From contig DASZTL010000090.1 in assembly GCA_035548055.1 (NCBI GenBank), forward strand, positions 26,397-90,396: DNA of 64,000 bases. Reading direction: 5' to 3'. Positions 50,051-59,163 of the stretch are shown here, piece by piece. The DNA is from DASZTV01 sp035548055. Lineage in GTDB: Bacteria > Actinomycetota > Actinomycetes > JAFAQI01. The translations under genes were made by a program, and so were the position numbers. Position 1 is the stretch's first letter; each line of letters opens with the position of its first letter. The notes under the pieces are model-generated. The model was not told where the DNA came from, ran no database searches, and worked only from the letters and a program-made list of their open reading frames with translations.

Positions 50051-50794
50051 CTAGTCGACGCGGATCGCCGCCGTCGTGGCGCTGCCGGGCGCGTAACCGT
50101 GACGAGTGCCGATCACGACGACTTCGATTCGGGCGCCGGCATCACGTTGCCGAAGTCGGTAGTGGCGACCTGTCGCACCGGGTATCCGATGTCCGTCGCG
50201 GAGCCACTGGTAGCGAATGTGTGCGGCCGCAGGTGTCCAGCCGCCGACATGAACCGTCAGGCGATCGCCGACCTTCGCACCGCCGGAGATGAAGGGGTTC
50301 CCGGCCGGGCGCAACGCTGCGCCTCGCCGGATCGGTACCGGCGATGTCGCGGTCGTCGGCGTCCAGCCCGCGTCGTTGTGTGCGGCGGCCTGGCAGCTCA
50401 GGGCGTGGCCGAAGTCGTCGGCCGTGATCGGGTACGACGACGAAATGTGCCCCGGGACGCGGTGACTGTCGATCAGCCACGAGGTCCCCTGCCAGGTTGC
50501 GTCGTTGTAGGACACGACACAGGTGACGGTCTCGCCGACCGCGACGGTGCCGTGGATTTGCGGCGGGGTTGCGAGCGTCGGCGGGTTGCTCACCGGCAGC
50601 GTGGTCGACGTCGGAGAGCTTGTCGGCGTCGGCGTCGGCGTTGACGTCGCCGTTGACGTGGTCGTCGGCACTGGCGTAGGGACCTCCCCGCGCGCCACCC
50701 GACCTGGCAACGCGGAGGCCAGGAGCGATCCGGTGCCGACAGCCAAAACGACGGTTAGTCGAGTCAGCGAAACCTTCACGCCGCCGAGCCCCAT
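50051..50794 (-). CDS. Secreted protein with two Ig-like repeats
   Basis: 247 residues from ATG at 50794. A signal peptide (LTRLTVVLAVGTGSLLASAL) is followed by a Pro/Thr-rich linker (TSTATSTPTPTPTSSPTS) and two beta-sandwich repeats of about 85 residues. Their pattern is G..VGD.LTV..GGWTP....YQWLRDG..IPGAT...Y.L...D.G..I.V.V, well known in actinomycete surface proteins. The first repeat has a Cys pair. A structural or adhesive role outside the cell is likely; no catalytic residues are seen. Confidence 0.82.
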   Translation of the reverse strand: MGLGGVKVSLTRLTVVLAVGTGSLLASALPGRVARGEVPTPVPTTTSTATSTPTPTPTSSPTSTTLPVSNPPTLATPPQIHGTVAVGETVTCVVSYNDATWQGTSWLIDSHRVPGHISSSYPITADDFGHALSCQAAAHNDAGWTPTTATSPVPIRRGAALRPAGNPFISGGAKVGDRLTVHVGGWTPAAAHIRYQWLRDGHRIPGATGRHYRLRQRDAGARIEVVVIGTRHGYAPGSATTAAIRVD

Positions 50795-50926
50795 CACGAC
50801 GCCCCCCACCAAGGTCGCAGCAGCCTAACAACGGTGGCCGCTCGCCGTAAGGAAGGTGCCCAGCGCTCACGCGATCGTCAGACCACCGCGTTGACGAACG
50901 GCCGCTTCCCGTAGCCTCTCCATCCT

Positions 50927-51018
50927 GGAGGGCTCGCCTAGTGGACGATGGCGGCGGTCTTGAAAACCGCTATGCGGGGTGACTCGCATCGTGGGTTCGA
51001 ATCCCACGCCCTCCGCCA
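50927..51018 (+). tRNA. tRNA-Ser (anticodon TGA)
   Basis: Complete class II tRNA of 92 nt: acceptor GGAGGGC with matching GCCCTCC, anticodon stem-loop GCGGT-CTTGAAA-ACCGC with TGA at 50961-50963, a long variable arm (GCGGGGTGACTCGC), T-arm GTGGG-TTCGAAT-CCCAC, and an encoded CCA end at 51016-51018. Confidence 0.97.
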
Positions 51019-51438
51019 TTGTGATGAGTCGCGACATCGTTGAGAGTCCTTCACGTACCACGGTCGAAGTGTCACCTACACGTGATCGACCGACGTGGAC
51101 GGCGTTCAGGCCTCCTTATCGAATCAAGCGAAAGATCGTGCTGCCCCGACGCGGAGCCTCCGGGCGGCAGCGTCAACGGTTACGAGAAGAGGCTTGTCGT
51201 CCTCTTCGTCGTCGGTGTATCTACCAGGCGAGCTCTGGTGCGACCCCCGGCAACCTAGCGTTCAGGAGCGACACAACTGGGATGTTGCGTCCCGTCTTGT
51301 CTCTTGGTGTCCTTCAACGTCTCGTCGTCGTGACGCATCCGACGACGTTGGCTGGCCGTTGTTGCTGTTGTGCCAGATGCTCACGACGCCGTGTCGCGGC
51401 TCGTCTCTGCCTCGCCCGCCGCATGCGCGGGCGGTCGC
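51019..51438. other. 420-bp gene-free stretch after tRNA-Ser
   Basis: Short frames occur on both strands but none has coding character or a plausible start. No copy of the tRNA 3' end is found downstream in the window, so an integrated element beside this tRNA is not supported. Confidence 0.4.
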
Positions 51439-52014
51439 CTATTGGGTGAGGTCGACGAGCACGGAGGGCGTCCAGATCGGCCAATGGGTGGTACCGACCA
51501 GCAGGCCGCTCTGGTATTTCGCTGCGAGGCGCGGACCGTTGTAATGCGAGTTGTCATAGACGGTTGCGATGTCACATAGCGCGACTGCCTGTGCTACGAG
51601 GGGCCATAGACGTTCATAACGGCTGCGCACTTTGTCTTCTGGAACGCTGTGCCCGCCCTGACGCACTCGCTCAGCGACGCGCGCGATCGACAACTCCATG
51701 GGAACGAGCAGAACATGCAGCGCGACGTAGTAGCCGCAACGGTGGGCCTCTCTAACGAGCTCGAGCTTCGAAGGATGGGAGAACACCGTCTCGGCGATCA
51801 GGGGCTCGCCGCGGGCGATCAGCGCGGCGCGGGTCTGGGCGGCGACCTGCGCCGCCTCGTAGGAATGTTCTTCCGCCGCGTCGGGCCACCGCGACGCGGC
51901 GATGATGTCAGCGTTGACGAATGGCGTGCCGGCCGGCAGCGCCTCCGCCAGGGTGAGGTTGACGAACGTCGACTTGCCGGCGCCGTTCGGTCCGACGACG
52001 AGGTCGAGGCGCAC
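51439..52014 (-). CDS. Zeta-toxin-like P-loop kinase
   Basis: 191 residues from GTG at 52014. Walker A is LDLVVGPNGAGKST at the N-terminus; FVNADIIAASRW (the Asp before the substrate loop) and AETVFSHPSKLELVREA follow the zeta/UNAG kinase pattern (AETVFSxPSK). Zeta toxins phosphorylate UDP-N-acetylglucosamine and block wall synthesis. It is eight bases downstream of a ParD-like antitoxin gene, so the two form a toxin-antitoxin pair. Confidence 0.88.
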   Translation of the reverse strand: MRLDLVVGPNGAGKSTFVNLTLAEALPAGTPFVNADIIAASRWPDAAEEHSYEAAQVAAQTRAALIARGEPLIAETVFSHPSKLELVREAHRCGYYVALHVLLVPMELSIARVAERVRQGGHSVPEDKVRSRYERLWPLVAQAVALCDIATVYDNSHYNGPRLAAKYQSGLLVGTTHWPIWTPSVLVDLTQ

Positions 52015-52022
52015 CGGCGCGG

Positions 52023-52394
52023 TTAGGGGATCGCCTCGACGGATCCGTCAGGAAGAAAACGGGTCAACGTGCCGTCGCCGTCGACGGCCACAGCACAGAG
52101 GCCTTGCCGGTTGAGAAGCTCGCCGTAGGAGGCCGCGGATGCGTGCTCTGAGATCGCAACATCCAGTTCGGCATTAGCGACCAGGCGCTCTTCCGCCCCG
52201 AGGTCGCGCAGCGGCAGCCGGCCAGCTAGGACCTCCTCGACCCGCCGGCGCGCGGTGCTGTGACGTAGCGAGACGGCTTGGCCGACGCGAGCCCAATGGT
52301 CGAGTTGTTGTTTGGCGGAGCGGCTTTGTCGAGCCCCTTCGACGGCCGCAGCGTCAAGGAGATCCTCGGCGAATCGAGTAACCCGGTCAGCCAT
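52023..52394 (-). CDS. ParD-like antitoxin (PF11903-type)
   Basis: 123 residues from ATG at 52394, preceded by AAGGAG 8 nt upstream. The N-terminal ribbon-helix-helix-like part (RVTRFAEDLLDAAAVEGARQSRSAKQQLDHWARVG) matches the ParD_like antitoxin family; the C-terminal half with GTLTRFLPDG probably binds the kinase. It neutralises the downstream zeta-like toxin and represses its own promoter, where an inverted repeat lies at 52429. Confidence 0.8.
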   Translation of the reverse strand: MADRVTRFAEDLLDAAAVEGARQSRSAKQQLDHWARVGQAVSLRHSTARRRVEEVLAGRLPLRDLGAEERLVANAELDVAISEHASAASYGELLNRQGLCAVAVDGDGTLTRFLPDGSVEAIP

Positions 52395-52428
52395 CACGCA
52401 CACTCCTTCGTAACACACTGAAACATCA

Positions 52429-52447
52429 TCGTAGCAGAGTGCTACGA
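52429..52447. promoter_or_regulatory. Perfect inverted repeat upstream of the antitoxin gene
   Basis: TCGTAGCA, spacer GAG, TGCTACGA, 35 bp upstream of the antitoxin ATG. A perfect 8-bp dyad in front of a toxin-antitoxin operon is a typical autoregulatory operator. Confidence 0.65.
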
Positions 52448-52808
52448 ACGTGTGGCAGGGCCCCAGGGTGCGCGAGGGCAGCTCTCGATCGTGGTCTGGT
52501 GACCCACGAGTCGAGCGTGTGCATGCGATTGCGAAACCGGTTACCGCGTCGGCAAGGCCGAGCCGGCCTGAGTGTCCTTCCAGGACAACAGCCGTGACCC
52601 AACTTCACAGGCACGTCTCGCCTGCTTCGCCTGCCGCTCTCGGACCACTGCGCACCACGACGGAGTTCCGATCTGAAGTAGCACAGGACTGACGCCGTTT
52701 CACGATTCGAATCGGGCATCCAGGTACGGATCGGCGCTTGCGGCCCAGAGATGTGTGCTGCTTCGTACGGAGGCCGTCCACCACGGTGCGACGGTAGGGT
52801 CGCGCGAC
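52448..52808. other. Gene-free divergent region
   Basis: About 360 bases between the antitoxin operator and the acyl-CoA ligase start. I see no RNA gene or repeat; promoters for the ligase probably lie in the right part. Confidence 0.35.
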
Positions 52809-54341
52809 GTGAACATTGCAGATCACGCAGCCGGCCGGCCCGCCGCTGCCGCACTGCTGCTGCCCGGCGACGAGACTGTCACCTACGGCGAGCTGCACGA
52901 GCGCGCGATGCGCGTCGCGGGCCTGCTTCACGAAGCCGGGCTGCGTCGTGGCGACGCCGTCGCCTTGATGCTGCCGAACCGCCGCGAGTTCCTCGAAGTC
53001 ACATGGGCCTGCCAGCTCTCCGGCCTTTACTACACGCCGGTCAACACCCACCTCACCTTCGACGAGGTGTCCTACATCGTCGATGACTGCCAAGCCCGTG
53101 CCTTGTTCATCGACGAGTCGATGGTGCAGCTCGCAGCCGAACTCCGCAGTCGCGAGAGCGGTGTCGATGTGTGGGTGGTAGTCGGCGCAGACTGGGACGG
53201 CTGGTCGACGTACGACGACGCGATGGCGGCCGTCACTGAGCGGGCCGAGGTCTCCGACGGCTCCGAGATGCTCTACTCCTCCGGCACGACCGGACGCCCC
53301 AAAGGGATCCGCCGGCCGCTTCCGACCGAGAACGGGTCATGGGCGCAGGGCGTCCTGGAGCAAGCGGCCCTGCATCTCTACAAGGTGACCGGTGACAGCG
53401 TGTACCTGTCGCCCGCCCCGCTCTACCACGCCGCTGGTGTCAACTACACGATGGCGATCCACCGCATCGGTGCGGCGACGGTGATCGTGCCGAAGTTCGA
53501 CGCCGAGGAAACCCTTCGGCTGATCGAACAGCATCGCGTTACCCACGCCCAGTTCGTCCCGACGATGTTCGTCCGGATGTTGAAGCTGCCGCCCGAGGTC
53601 CGCGCCAGGTACGACGTGTCGAGCCTGCAGTGGGTGGTGCACGCCGCCGCCCCATGCCCCGTCGATGTGAAGCAGGCGATGTTCGACTGGCTCGGCCCGA
53701 TCATCTATGAGTACTACGGCGGTACCGAGGGCTTCGCAGGCGCGACCATCGGGCCTGAGGAATGGTTGGCCCATCCCGGTTCGGTGGGTCGACCACTGAC
53801 GACAGTCCATGTGATGGGTGAGGACGGCCAGGAGCTTCCGGTCGGTGAGGCGGGCGAGCTGTTCTTCGAGGGCGGTCCCGAGTTCGAGTACTGGCAGGAC
53901 CCGGACAAGACGAAGTCGCTGTCCAACGCGCAGGGCTGGCGCAGCCTCGGGGATGTCGGCTACGTCGATGACGAGGGCTACCTCTATCTCACCGACCGCG
54001 CGACTTTCATGATCGTGTCCGGCGGGGTGAACATCTACCCGCAGGAGACCGAGAACGTCCTGATCATGCATCCCAAGGTTGCCGACGCTGCGGTCTTCGG
54101 CGTGCCGAACAGTGACTTCGGCGAGGAGGTGAAGGCGGTCGTCCAACCGCTGGACGGGGTCTCGCCGAGTCCGGAGCTCGCCGCGGAGCTGGCGTACTAC
54201 TGCAAGGCCAATCTCGCGGCGTACAAGTGCCCGCGCTCGATCGACTTCGACCTCGAGCTGCCACGCGATCCCAACGGCAAGCTCTACAAGCGCCGGATCC
54301 GCGACCGCTACTGGGAGGGTCGCACGACCCGCATCCTCTGA
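52809..54341 (+). CDS. Acyl-CoA synthetase (FadD-type AMP-forming ligase)
   Basis: 510 residues from GTG at 52809; an upstream TTG/ATG frame extension is less likely. The P-loop motif is MLYSSGTTGRPKGIRR; the A4/A5 regions are VWVVHAAAP and YEYYGGTEG; the hinge is WRSLGDVGYVDDEGYLYLTDR; the C-terminal catalytic Lys is in PNGKLYKRRIR. It activates a fatty or aryl acid with ATP and CoA. It stands alone here. Confidence 0.93.
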   Translation: MNIADHAAGRPAAAALLLPGDETVTYGELHERAMRVAGLLHEAGLRRGDAVALMLPNRREFLEVTWACQLSGLYYTPVNTHLTFDEVSYIVDDCQARALFIDESMVQLAAELRSRESGVDVWVVVGADWDGWSTYDDAMAAVTERAEVSDGSEMLYSSGTTGRPKGIRRPLPTENGSWAQGVLEQAALHLYKVTGDSVYLSPAPLYHAAGVNYTMAIHRIGAATVIVPKFDAEETLRLIEQHRVTHAQFVPTMFVRMLKLPPEVRARYDVSSLQWVVHAAAPCPVDVKQAMFDWLGPIIYEYYGGTEGFAGATIGPEEWLAHPGSVGRPLTTVHVMGEDGQELPVGEAGELFFEGGPEFEYWQDPDKTKSLSNAQGWRSLGDVGYVDDEGYLYLTDRATFMIVSGGVNIYPQETENVLIMHPKVADAAVFGVPNSDFGEEVKAVVQPLDGVSPSPELAAELAYYCKANLAAYKCPRSIDFDLELPRDPNGKLYKRRIRDRYWEGRTTRIL

Positions 54342-54499
54342 CGGCCGCGCTGCCGGCTCACCCACGACGACAGGCGAGACCTTCCCGGCCAAAGCGTCGC
54401 ATAGCGGGCAACAATCTGACAGACATAGTCACTTCGCGTCATTGCCATGCCACCTGTCTCCGGTGACGCTCGGATGGAGGTTCTCGGCTGGAGGCGGCA

Positions 54500-56293
54500 G
54501 TGGTTCAGGCAATCCCATGGTGGACGCCGATGCCACACGTGCGCGGGCCCCTGAAGGTGGGTGGACGGCCCACGGCCGATCGCTACCGATGGTTGGTCGA
54601 GTCGGTCCAAGAGGTCATCTTCGAGGCTGACCCGGAGGGGCGATGGACCTACCTCAACCCGGCATGGCACCGGATCCTCGGCTACGACGTCGATCAGTGC
54701 CTCGGGACGCCGTTTCTCGACTACGTCCATCCGGAGGACCGGCAGGCCAACCTCGACATCTTCGTCGACACGTTGACGACAGGTAAGGAGAAGTGCCGCT
54801 TCGAGGCGCGCTACGTCACCGCCGACGGCGGCGTGCGGTGGATGGAGATTCACGCCTGGATCTTTCGCGACGCCGCTGGCGCATCACTCGGATCCACCGG
54901 GACGATCACTGACGTCACTGAACGACATCTGGCCAAGCTGGAACTTGAGCGCCGGGCGACGCACGACTCGCTGACCGGCCTACCCAACCGGGCGCTGCTC
55001 GACCAAGAGCTGGTGGCCGCGATCCACCGATGCGCGGCCGGCGAGCGGCCGCTCGCCCTCGTCTTCCTCGACCTGGACCGCTTCAAGCTCGTCAACGACA
55101 GCCTTGGTCATGACGCCGGGGACGAGGTGCTGCGGGCGGTCGCGGGACGTCTCCAACAGGCCGCTCAGAGCGGCGAGGTCATCGGCAGATTCGGTGGGGA
55201 CGAGTTCGTACTCATCTCCGACATGCTCAGCCCGGCCGCGATGCGGTCGTTCACGCATCGTCTGCACAGCACTGTCAGCGCACCGATCTCGGTGGCAGGA
55301 CGGGAGCTGGGGCTTTCCGCCAGCGTCGGCGCCAGCATGCTCGCCGCGACGGCGGCCGCTCAAGCGGTGTCCGACGGAACAGTCGCTGAACTCGCCGCGA
55401 CGCTCCTGCGTGATGCGGACTCGGCGATGTATCACGCCAAGGAAACCGGTCGCGACCGCACCGAGATCTTCTCTGCCGACACGCGAGCGCGGATCGTCAA
55501 CAAGTTCGACACCGAGACCGAGCTGCGGCTGGCGATCATCCGCGGCGAGCTGTTGCTCATGTACCAGCCCCAGATCGACCTCGGGACCGGCGCGGTCGTC
55601 GGGTTCGAGGCCCTGGTGCGCTGGGATCATCCGCAGCGCGGCCGGTTGTTGCCGGCCGACTTCATGGAGGTCGCCGAGGACAGCGGACTCGTCGTGCCGC
55701 TGGGTCGCTGGGTGCTTGCCGAGGCGTGTCGCGCGTCGGTGGTTCTCGAGCGAACTCGAAACCAGTCCGCGCGGATGGCGGTCAACGTGTCGGCGCGCGA
55801 GATGTTGTCGAGCGGTCTCGTCGCCGACCTTGCGGACATCCTCGCGGAGACCGGCGCCTCGCCGGATCGGCTGTGCCTCGAGCTCACCGAGTCCGCGCTG
55901 CTGCCCGATGCCGACGCCGCGGCCGCCATCATGACCGAGCTGGCGGACCTCGGACTGCAGCTCAGCCTCGACGATTTCGGGACCGGGTTCTCCTCTCTGA
56001 CCTATCTGCAGCGGCTGCCACTTCGGGAGCTCAAGATCGACCGATCCTTCGTCTCGCAGATCCAGCAGAAGGACGGCCTCGCGATGGTGGCGGCGGTTAT
56101 GAGCCTTGCTGAGGCGCTCGGTCTGGAAACTGTTGCCGAGGGGGTCGAGGACCCCTATCAGGTGCGGGCCCTGACCAAGCTCGGTTGCACCACAGGACAG
56201 GGCTTCCTGCTGGGGCACCCGGCCGAGCTGGCCGATGCCGTTACCGCCCGTCCCGTTCTCCCGAGCCAGCGTCGGGCCTTGAGCCGCGTCTGA
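54500..56293 (+). CDS. Cytoplasmic PAS-GGDEF-EAL c-di-GMP enzyme
   Basis: 597 residues from GTG at 54500, with GGAGG 5 nt upstream. PAS domain 28-145 (YRWLVESVQEVIFEADPEG...), GGDEF domain with intact GGDEF at 232-236, EAL domain with EAL at 370-372 and DDFGTGFSSLTYLQ. There is no membrane helix, in contrast to the homologue at 20172. Both active sites look intact; the PAS signal decides which activity dominates. Confidence 0.94.
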   Translation: MVQAIPWWTPMPHVRGPLKVGGRPTADRYRWLVESVQEVIFEADPEGRWTYLNPAWHRILGYDVDQCLGTPFLDYVHPEDRQANLDIFVDTLTTGKEKCRFEARYVTADGGVRWMEIHAWIFRDAAGASLGSTGTITDVTERHLAKLELERRATHDSLTGLPNRALLDQELVAAIHRCAAGERPLALVFLDLDRFKLVNDSLGHDAGDEVLRAVAGRLQQAAQSGEVIGRFGGDEFVLISDMLSPAAMRSFTHRLHSTVSAPISVAGRELGLSASVGASMLAATAAAQAVSDGTVAELAATLLRDADSAMYHAKETGRDRTEIFSADTRARIVNKFDTETELRLAIIRGELLLMYQPQIDLGTGAVVGFEALVRWDHPQRGRLLPADFMEVAEDSGLVVPLGRWVLAEACRASVVLERTRNQSARMAVNVSAREMLSSGLVADLADILAETGASPDRLCLELTESALLPDADAAAAIMTELADLGLQLSLDDFGTGFSSLTYLQRLPLRELKIDRSFVSQIQQKDGLAMVAAVMSLAEALGLETVAEGVEDPYQVRALTKLGCTTGQGFLLGHPAELADAVTARPVLPSQRRALSRV

Positions 56294-56320
56294 TCACGGA
56301 CGGCCGCGCGGCACGCCTAC

Positions 56321-56833
56321 CTAGTCGTTGTCGCTGCCGGACGGGTCGATCGGCTGCCGGTTGCGAAGCCAGTTGGACGCCGGCGCAAGCCCCCGGACTG
56401 CCGCGAGGTGCATTGCCGTGGCGACGATCGCGATCAGCCACAGTCCGGCACCGGCCGCCGAGCCGACCGCCGCCGTCAGCCACACCGACGCCGCTGTGGT
56501 GAGTCCGCGCACAGCCCGGTCACGCTGCACGAAGATCAGACCGGCTCCGATGAACCCGATCCCGGACACGACCAGTGAGGCCACGCGGGACGGGTCGACC
56601 ATCGAGCGGTTCGAGCCGAGTACGTCGAGGAAGCCGTACTTCGAGATGAGGACGAACAACGCCGAGCCGAGCGCGACCACGGTCTGCGTCCGCAGTCCGG
56701 CCGCCTTGCCGCCGAGTTCGCGCTCGAGGACGATCAGGATGCCGAGGCCGACAGCCAGTGCCAAGTCGCCGACTTGCGCCCAGCCCTGACCGGAGACCTC
56801 GTCGAGCCCGGCGGCGAGCAGTGAGTCGATCAC
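56321..56833 (-). CDS. MgtC/SapB-family membrane protein
   Basis: 170 residues from ATG at 56833. The MgtC motif is LAVGLGILIVLERELGGKAAGLRTQTVVALGSALFVL (the conserved R/E-rich GLRTxxLVxLGxAL block), then GIGFIGAGLIFVQRD. Four to five membrane helices. MgtC proteins modulate ATP synthase or Mg2+/pH homeostasis. It is convergent with the EAL gene and divergent from the TPP enzyme. Confidence 0.93.
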   Translation of the reverse strand: MIDSLLAAGLDEVSGQGWAQVGDLALAVGLGILIVLERELGGKAAGLRTQTVVALGSALFVLISKYGFLDVLGSNRSMVDPSRVASLVVSGIGFIGAGLIFVQRDRAVRGLTTAASVWLTAAVGSAAGAGLWLIAIVATAMHLAAVRGLAPASNWLRNRQPIDPSGSDND

Positions 56834-56919
56834 GCATGATCGCTACCCGTCAGCGGATTGGGTCACGCGCAAAGGTTGCGTTGCGGAATGGCCACCGCGA
56901 TGCCGGGTATGCCGCCCTC

Positions 56920-58710
56920 ATGCCAACGGTTGCTGACCAGATCCTTAGCCGACTTCGCGAGTGGGACGTCGAGTGCGTCTTCGGGTATGCCGGTGATGGC
57001 ATCAATGGACTGCTCGCGGCCTGGGGCCGCGCCGGCAACCAGCCGAAGTTCGTCCAGGTGCGCCATGAGGAGATGGCGGCGTTCGCCGCGGTGGGCTATG
57101 CCAAGTTCTCCGGCAAGGTCGCGGTCTGTGCTGCCACCTCCGGCCCTGGCGCGATCCACCTCCTCAACGGCCTGTATGACGCGAAGCTCGACCACGTGCC
57201 GGTCGTCGCGATCGTCGGGCAGACCAACCGCAGCGCGATGGGAGGCTCGTATCAGCAGGAGGTCGACTTGCTGAGCCTGTTCAAGGACGTGGCCAACGAG
57301 TACTGCCAGATGGTCACGGTGCCGGAGCAGTTGCCGAACGTGCTCGATCGCGCGATCCGTACGGCGATGACGCAGCGCACCGTCGCGGCGGTCATCGTCC
57401 CGTCCGATGTTCAGGAGCTCGAGTACTCGCCGCCGACGCACGAGTTCAAGATGGTTCCGTCCAGCCTCGGAATCGTCGAGCCGATGCTGACCCCACCCGA
57501 GCACGAGCTCGCCCACGCCGCAGAGATCATCAACGCCGGATCGAAGGTGGCGATCCTCATCGGGCAAGGCGCTCGTAGCGCGGTGGACCAAGTCCTCGAG
57601 CTGGCCGAGCTCACCGGTGCCGGCATCGCGAAGGCGTTGCTCGGCAAGGACGTGGTCTCCGACGAGTTGCCGTTCGTGACCGGCGCGATCGGATTGCTCG
57701 GCACCAGACCGTCATACGAGCTCATGACGGGCTGCGACACGCTGGTCACGATCGGGTCCAACTTTCCGTACACGCAGTTCATGCCGGAGTTCGGCCAGGC
57801 GCGCGCGATCCAGATCGACATCGATCCACGCTTCATCGGCATGCGTTACCCGTATGAGCTGAACCTCGTCGGGAGCGCGGGGCCGACCTTGAAGCACCTG
57901 CTGCCGATGATCGAGCACAAGAGCGATCGGTCGTGGCGGACCTCGGTCGAGAAGAACGTCGCCCGCTGGTGGGACGTCATCCACCGCTCTGCGCTCGTCG
58001 ACGCCGATCCGATCAACCCGCAGCGGGTGTTCGCCGAAGCGTCCGAGGTCCTTCCCGACAACGTCATCGTCTCCGCCGACTCGGGCTCTGCGGCGAACTG
58101 GTATGCCCGCAACATCAAGTTGCGCCCCGGCATGCGCGGTTCGCTGTCCGGGACGCTTGCGACGATGGGCAACGGGGTGCCCTACATGGTCGGGGCGAAG
58201 TTCAGCAATCCGGGACGTCCGGCGGTCGCGTTCGTCGGAGACGGAGCGATGCAGATGAACGGCATCAACGAGCTGATCACCATCGCGAAGTACTGGGAGG
58301 AGTGGAGCGACCCGCGGCTGGTCGTCGCGGTGCTCCACAACAACGATCTCAACCAGGTCACCTGGGAGATGCGGGCCATGGAAGGTGCCCCGCAGTTCCT
58401 GCCGTCGCAGCACCTGCCGTCGTTCCCCTACGCGCACTACGCGCGGAGCATCGGGCTCGAGGGGATCCTCGTCGAGAAGCCGGACGAGATCGCCACCGCG
58501 TGGCGAAAGGCACTTGCCGCGGACCGGCCGTGCCTCCTGGAGTTCCTCACGGACCCGGCAGTGCCACCGATCCCACCGCACGCGACGCTCGACCAGATCG
58601 AGAACATGATCGGCGCCGTGGTGCGCGGCGACTCCGACCGGTGGGACGTCATCAAGGAAGGCGTGAAGCTCAAGGCGCAGGAGTTCCTTCCCGGTGGCCG
58701 TGACAAGTAG
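56920..58710 (+). CDS. Thiamine-diphosphate-dependent enzyme (pyruvate oxidase/ALS-like)
   Basis: 596 residues from ATG at 56920. The Pyr domain starts MPTVADQILSRLREWDVECVFGYAGDGING and has the catalytic Glu in VRHEEMAAFAAVGYAKFSG; the PP domain has the TPP motif GDGAMQMNGINELITI...NNDLNQ. It belongs to the pyruvate oxidase-like branch, which decarboxylates 2-oxo acids; the substrate here is unknown. It opens a run of six overlapping genes. Confidence 0.92.
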   Translation: MPTVADQILSRLREWDVECVFGYAGDGINGLLAAWGRAGNQPKFVQVRHEEMAAFAAVGYAKFSGKVAVCAATSGPGAIHLLNGLYDAKLDHVPVVAIVGQTNRSAMGGSYQQEVDLLSLFKDVANEYCQMVTVPEQLPNVLDRAIRTAMTQRTVAAVIVPSDVQELEYSPPTHEFKMVPSSLGIVEPMLTPPEHELAHAAEIINAGSKVAILIGQGARSAVDQVLELAELTGAGIAKALLGKDVVSDELPFVTGAIGLLGTRPSYELMTGCDTLVTIGSNFPYTQFMPEFGQARAIQIDIDPRFIGMRYPYELNLVGSAGPTLKHLLPMIEHKSDRSWRTSVEKNVARWWDVIHRSALVDADPINPQRVFAEASEVLPDNVIVSADSGSAANWYARNIKLRPGMRGSLSGTLATMGNGVPYMVGAKFSNPGRPAVAFVGDGAMQMNGINELITIAKYWEEWSDPRLVVAVLHNNDLNQVTWEMRAMEGAPQFLPSQHLPSFPYAHYARSIGLEGILVEKPDEIATAWRKALAADRPCLLEFLTDPAVPPIPPHATLDQIENMIGAVVRGDSDRWDVIKEGVKLKAQEFLPGGRDK

Positions 58711-59161
58711 GACCAGCGGCGCCAAGGCGGTTCACGGGATCGATCGCGTCGTCCGCAACATCGAGACCGGGCGGTTCGAGCGCTCGCTGTCGGGGCTGAC
58801 GGCCATCGGATCGGTGATCACGGCGGCCGAGATCTACCTCGAACACGATCGCGCAAGTTTCGGCAACTCGATGATGTGGCTGCCGGTCGCGCTCGGACCG
58901 ATCGGATTCGCGTCGGGACTCGCCGGCGTCTTCAGCAAGCACGCAGCGAAGACCCTGCTGCCGATCACCTCCGCGGCGATCGTCGCCAACGGGTTGCAAG
59001 GGACCTATCTCCACATGCGCGGGATCGGGCAGCGACCCGGCGGCTGGAAACTCGGCAAGTACAACGTCGAGATGGGCCCTCCGGTGTTCGCCCCGCTGCT
59101 GATGACGATGGTGGGGGGGATGGGGCTGCTCGCCGCGATCCTGCGGCGAGAGGGCGAGTAG
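58694..59161 (+). CDS. Small integral membrane protein of unknown function
   Basis: 155 residues from GTG at 58694, overlapping the previous gene by 17 nt. An N-terminal cytoplasmic part with IDRVVRNIETGRFERSL is followed by four hydrophobic segments (LTAIGSVITAAEIYL, WLPVALGPIGFASGLAGVFS, TLLPITSAAIVANGLQGTYL, FAPLLMTMVGGMGLLAAIL). No family recognised. Its tight coupling suggests a role with the following dehydrogenase genes, perhaps as membrane anchor. Confidence 0.7.
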   Translation: MAVTSRTSGAKAVHGIDRVVRNIETGRFERSLSGLTAIGSVITAAEIYLEHDRASFGNSMMWLPVALGPIGFASGLAGVFSKHAAKTLLPITSAAIVANGLQGTYLHMRGIGQRPGGWKLGKYNVEMGPPVFAPLLMTMVGGMGLLAAILRREGE

Positions 59162-59163
59162 CC

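Noticed and set aside
51019..52750. An element integrated at tRNA-Ser
   Set aside because: The toxin-antitoxin pair is close, but no direct repeat of the tRNA 3' end or integrase is present.
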